Assembly: GCA_013397435.1 (NCBI GenBank)
Contig: VZRG01000768.1
Span: forward strand, 247,923-311,922
Origin: Erythrocercus mccallii
Lineage: Eukaryota; Chordata; Aves; Passeriformes; Dicruridae
Direction of reading: 5' to 3'
DNA: 64,000 nt
Positions 61,551 through 64,000 of this stretch are shown here, piece by piece (the first letter of the stretch is position 1; each line of letters begins with the position of its first letter). A model generated the notes under the pieces. The model was given only the letters and a program-made list of their open reading frames with translations. It did not search any database and had not been told where the DNA came from. The position numbers were made by a program, and so were the translations under genes.

Positions 61551-62627
61551 TTGGAGTGTGACAAGTTTGTGTGTCTCTGTGGGCAGATTATTCTTTTTTT
61601 CTATCAGGATTTTATTAATCTTTCTATAATTTAAATTATGGAACCAGTATTTGAGGAATTGTTGTTAAAATGTATGGATGGACATAAAAAAGTGCACAAG
61701 GAAGTAAATTGAGCTTATGAGGCTGGCTGACAAAACTATGATAGTTAGAATCTTGTATCAAAAATTTTATAGAATTAGAATCTGTTACACATATCCAAAA
61801 ATACACAGCAAGAGCTCAGCACATTTGATAAGTAGGTGCACATGTTGGGGTTGATGATGCTATTGCATAACTGCTTTCAAGGGACCCTGGGGTAGGCCTA
61901 CGTTATTGTTTTGATTCATGCTAGGAATATTTTTTTGTTGTTGGTATGTATTTTCAGTTGTGGGTGTGTTTTTTCTTTGTAAACTAATCTGGTCATCCCA
62001 GCTTGTCATGCTTTCGCCTTGGAGAATGCAAATTGGATTCTGTCCAGATGAAACTAGACAGAAAAATTGATCCAAAAATGTACCAAATGCTAATGGATGA
62101 GCCTCAAATTTATGTTTGCAAGGCTTAAATGATATGAAGAATATCACAGAAGAATACTACAGATCTGAAGTTCACAAATTAATTTGGTCATAGCAAACCC
62201 ACCAAATGTGCAAATTTTAAGGTTCAGGTCCACAGCAGAAACTGTTTCCTACTGATCCCTTGATCTTTTCCTACACTAAGTGCTAATACATGTGTAGCCT
62301 AAATTCACCAGCTGATTTAGGCTGCTTGTTTAGTGCTGGTTTTTTTCAGATTTTTATTTTTTTTTTAATCTAAGGCATACATAACCTCTCTGAGGAAGTG
62401 AGAGAGAAATCCTTGGACCATCTTGCTACGATAATTTTCCTCTAGACTAAGCTTTATACATGAATTTATTAGCTTAATTTCCTTTTTGGTTCTGTTTGTG
62501 CACGTGTTGTGTAAATGTTGGTTTAAATTCTGAGGCAGAGTCTGTGGCTGCAACATGAGGATACCAGTTTTAGTTAGTGGAAAGGGCAGACTCTTCCAGC
62601 AGAACAGTCCAGGGAAAGCTGCTTGGC
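61551..62627. other. Intergenic, downstream of HACE1
   Basis: AT-rich DNA with no recognised gene, RNA or repeat. A 95-codon minus frame at 61860-62147 has no recognisable motif. Confidence 0.6.
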
Positions 62628-63118
62628 TGTTGCTTCAGTCAGTGTGAAATAAACAGGGCTTACATCTTTATTTAAATTCAGCTCTTTTTTATAGTGATCA
62701 GCTAGGCAAGGTACCTCTACAGGGTTCTACGCACATTACTACAGCAACAAAGAACCCAGGAGGCTTGCAGAGATAGCATTTGCAAAAGCCATAAACCCCC
62801 GTCCTCAGGGGGATGCCCAGAGGCTGTCTATTTCAGTCCTTTTGGCCTTCCCACCCCATCATCCTGGTGCTCTTTAGAGGTTATGGTGAGCTTCCAAATC
62901 AGGACCAGAACCAGGGGTGCTTCTACTCCTTCCTCGGCCAAGGTTTTGTCTGGTTTTTCCCTGCTGTGCTTAGTTCTCTGGTTTTGGGGTGCTTTCTTCT
63001 TCAAAATCTTCTCCCAGGCTGCTGTGTGTCAGCCTTATTTGCATATGCATGTCTCTGGTCACTGCTTCTCCACCACTGCAAGGGAATTCCTGTAAGGAAT
63101 GTGTAGGCCCCGGCAACA
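62628..63118 (-). mobile_element. Probable LTR with short R region
   Basis: A 491-bp stretch with inverted ends TGTTGC (62628) and GCAACA (63118). On the minus strand it has a TATA box (TTTTATAG on plus, 62687-62694) and, only 14 bases later, an AATAAA (TTTATT on plus, 62667-62672). A poly(A) signal so close to the TATA must lie in U3, as in retroviruses with very short R (alpha- and betaretroviruses). No target duplication is visible, so the ends or the solo status are uncertain. Confidence 0.65.
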
Positions 63119-63139
63119 AAAGGTAGAGCCATTAGCCTT

Positions 63140-63780
63140 TAATTACTCTTTTTAACATTTAAATGCAGGAGCCCCATAGCAGCAGGCAAGTAGCCACTCA
63201 GTGGGGGTGCACTCCCCTCTTCACCAGCTTCCCGGGGATCCACCAGCCCCCCATCCTGTGTGAGAGATGGGATGGGGCAACCCTGTAAAACTCCTGTAAA
63301 ACTCCAGGCAACTCCTGTAAAAGCCCGCCTTGCAGGGGGGTCACTGGGACGGCCCAGAGCCATCCACATTCCGGGGCTGCCACAGTCCCTCATGGCGCCA
63401 GGGCACCCGCACCCACGGCATCCTGTCCAGGCATGTCCCAGAGCCGTAGCAACACCAGGGGCGGCCCCTTCCCATGCCCACCGAGAGTTCATTCATAACA
63501 CAGCTATTTTGGCCCCCCCCCCAGCCCTCAGGCTGAGCTGTGCCTGGGGCACCGCCAGCCCCCGCGCACCCTGACCAGCTGGTGTGGCCGTGCCGCGGCT
63601 GCCATGCAGGCCCCGCCCGGCTCTTGGCGAGGATCCCGGGAGTGGTGGCTACGAGGCAGCAGCCGCCAGGCAGAGGCTCCTGTCACAGGGGTCCCAGCCC
63701 CACTGGTCTGGCAGCATGGGGGGCGCTGCGGGCGGCGACGGCAACCAGCACGCCCTGAGAGTTCGTCCATAACAAGAGGG
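63140..63780 (-). repeat. GC-rich block with repeated 18-bp motif
   Basis: A very G+C- and CpG-rich 640-bp block between two LTRs. An 18-base motif occurs twice in direct orientation, GAGAGTTCATTCATAACA (63483-63500) and GAGAGTTCGTCCATAACA (63757-63774), two mismatches apart and 274 bases apart. On the minus strand both begin TGTTATG, like an LTR start. A short CTCCTGTAAAA repeat lies at 63289-63320 and a C run at 63513-63522. Open frames on both strands reflect composition. Probably ERV-derived leader or U3, unproven. Confidence 0.45.
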
Positions 63781-63834
63781 GAGCTGCTGTTCTTCTGGCA
63801 TGCTTGAGGAAGCTTAGGCTACTTGAATAGGTTA

Positions 63835-64000
63835 TGTTATAAATGAAAAATTGCCAATCCAATTTTTATAGAAAAATCAAAAAGGTTTATTTACAATATT
63901 TACAAATTTGGAAAAGAGTTTTGGAAAATAGGTCAAATGAGCCAACGATCTCGCAAACCCAAAATCCCTAAAGTCACCGGCCCGGGTTTTCGGTAACTGG
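63835..64000 (-). mobile_element. LTR, same family as 51542-52238, cut by window end
   Basis: Starts TGTTATAAATGAAAAATTGCC and matches the first ~130 bases of the intron 19 LTR with scattered substitutions and small indels, including the AATAAA on the minus strand (TTTATT on plus, 63886-63891). The U5 end faces lower coordinates and is not followed by a primer binding site, so this is a solo or a 3' LTR in minus orientation. The rest lies outside the window. Confidence 0.88.

Noticed and set aside
63139..63807. Multiple open frames of 60-117 codons near the right edge
   Set aside because: They are by-products of the very high G+C content; none has a recognisable domain and they overlap on both strands.

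Overview
The window is vertebrate nuclear DNA, almost certainly from a bird. It is AT-rich and intron-dominated. It carries at least seven CR1 LINE 3' fragments, several avian-type endogenous retroviral LTRs, and one multi-exon gene that I recognise by protein similarity as HACE1 (HECT domain and ankyrin repeat E3 ubiquitin ligase 1). The LTR family at the left edge resembles one I associate with songbirds, so a passerine is my tentative guess; the sequence alone does not prove the order.

Layout. Bases 1-1875 hold an internally deleted, minus-strand ERVK-like provirus with two LTR copies and a decayed tRNA-Lys-type primer binding site. Bases 1876-10770 are intergenic, with two CR1 fragments and a 17-bp perfect inverted repeat. 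A CpG-island promoter with a palindromic NRF1-type site covers about 10790-11520. HACE1 then runs on the plus strand from its ATG at 11178 to its stop at 60752. All 24 coding exons are intact, with no frameshift or internal stop, and a candidate poly(A) signal lies at 61526. I assembled every exon by hand; the joined reading frame gives 910 residues (short exon 11) or 942 residues (long exon 11). Bases 61550-64000 are intergenic and contain two more minus-strand LTRs around a GC-rich block.

Protein logic. Exons 3-9 encode the ankyrin repeats that bind substrate. Exons 10-14 encode the middle region. Exons 15-24 encode the HECT ligase domain with the catalytic cysteine at residue 877, whose codon is split by the last intron. 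In the known family the enzyme ubiquitinates GTP-bound RAC1 and other substrates.

I found no previously undescribed system. The points most worth checking are a possible unannotated 93-nt in-frame cassette exon with a GC donor in intron 7, the two competing exon 11 donors, the uniform minus orientation of all recognised LTRs (antisense to HACE1), and the GC-rich block near the right edge. Coordinates of old repeats are approximate unless terminal repeats and target-site duplications are stated.
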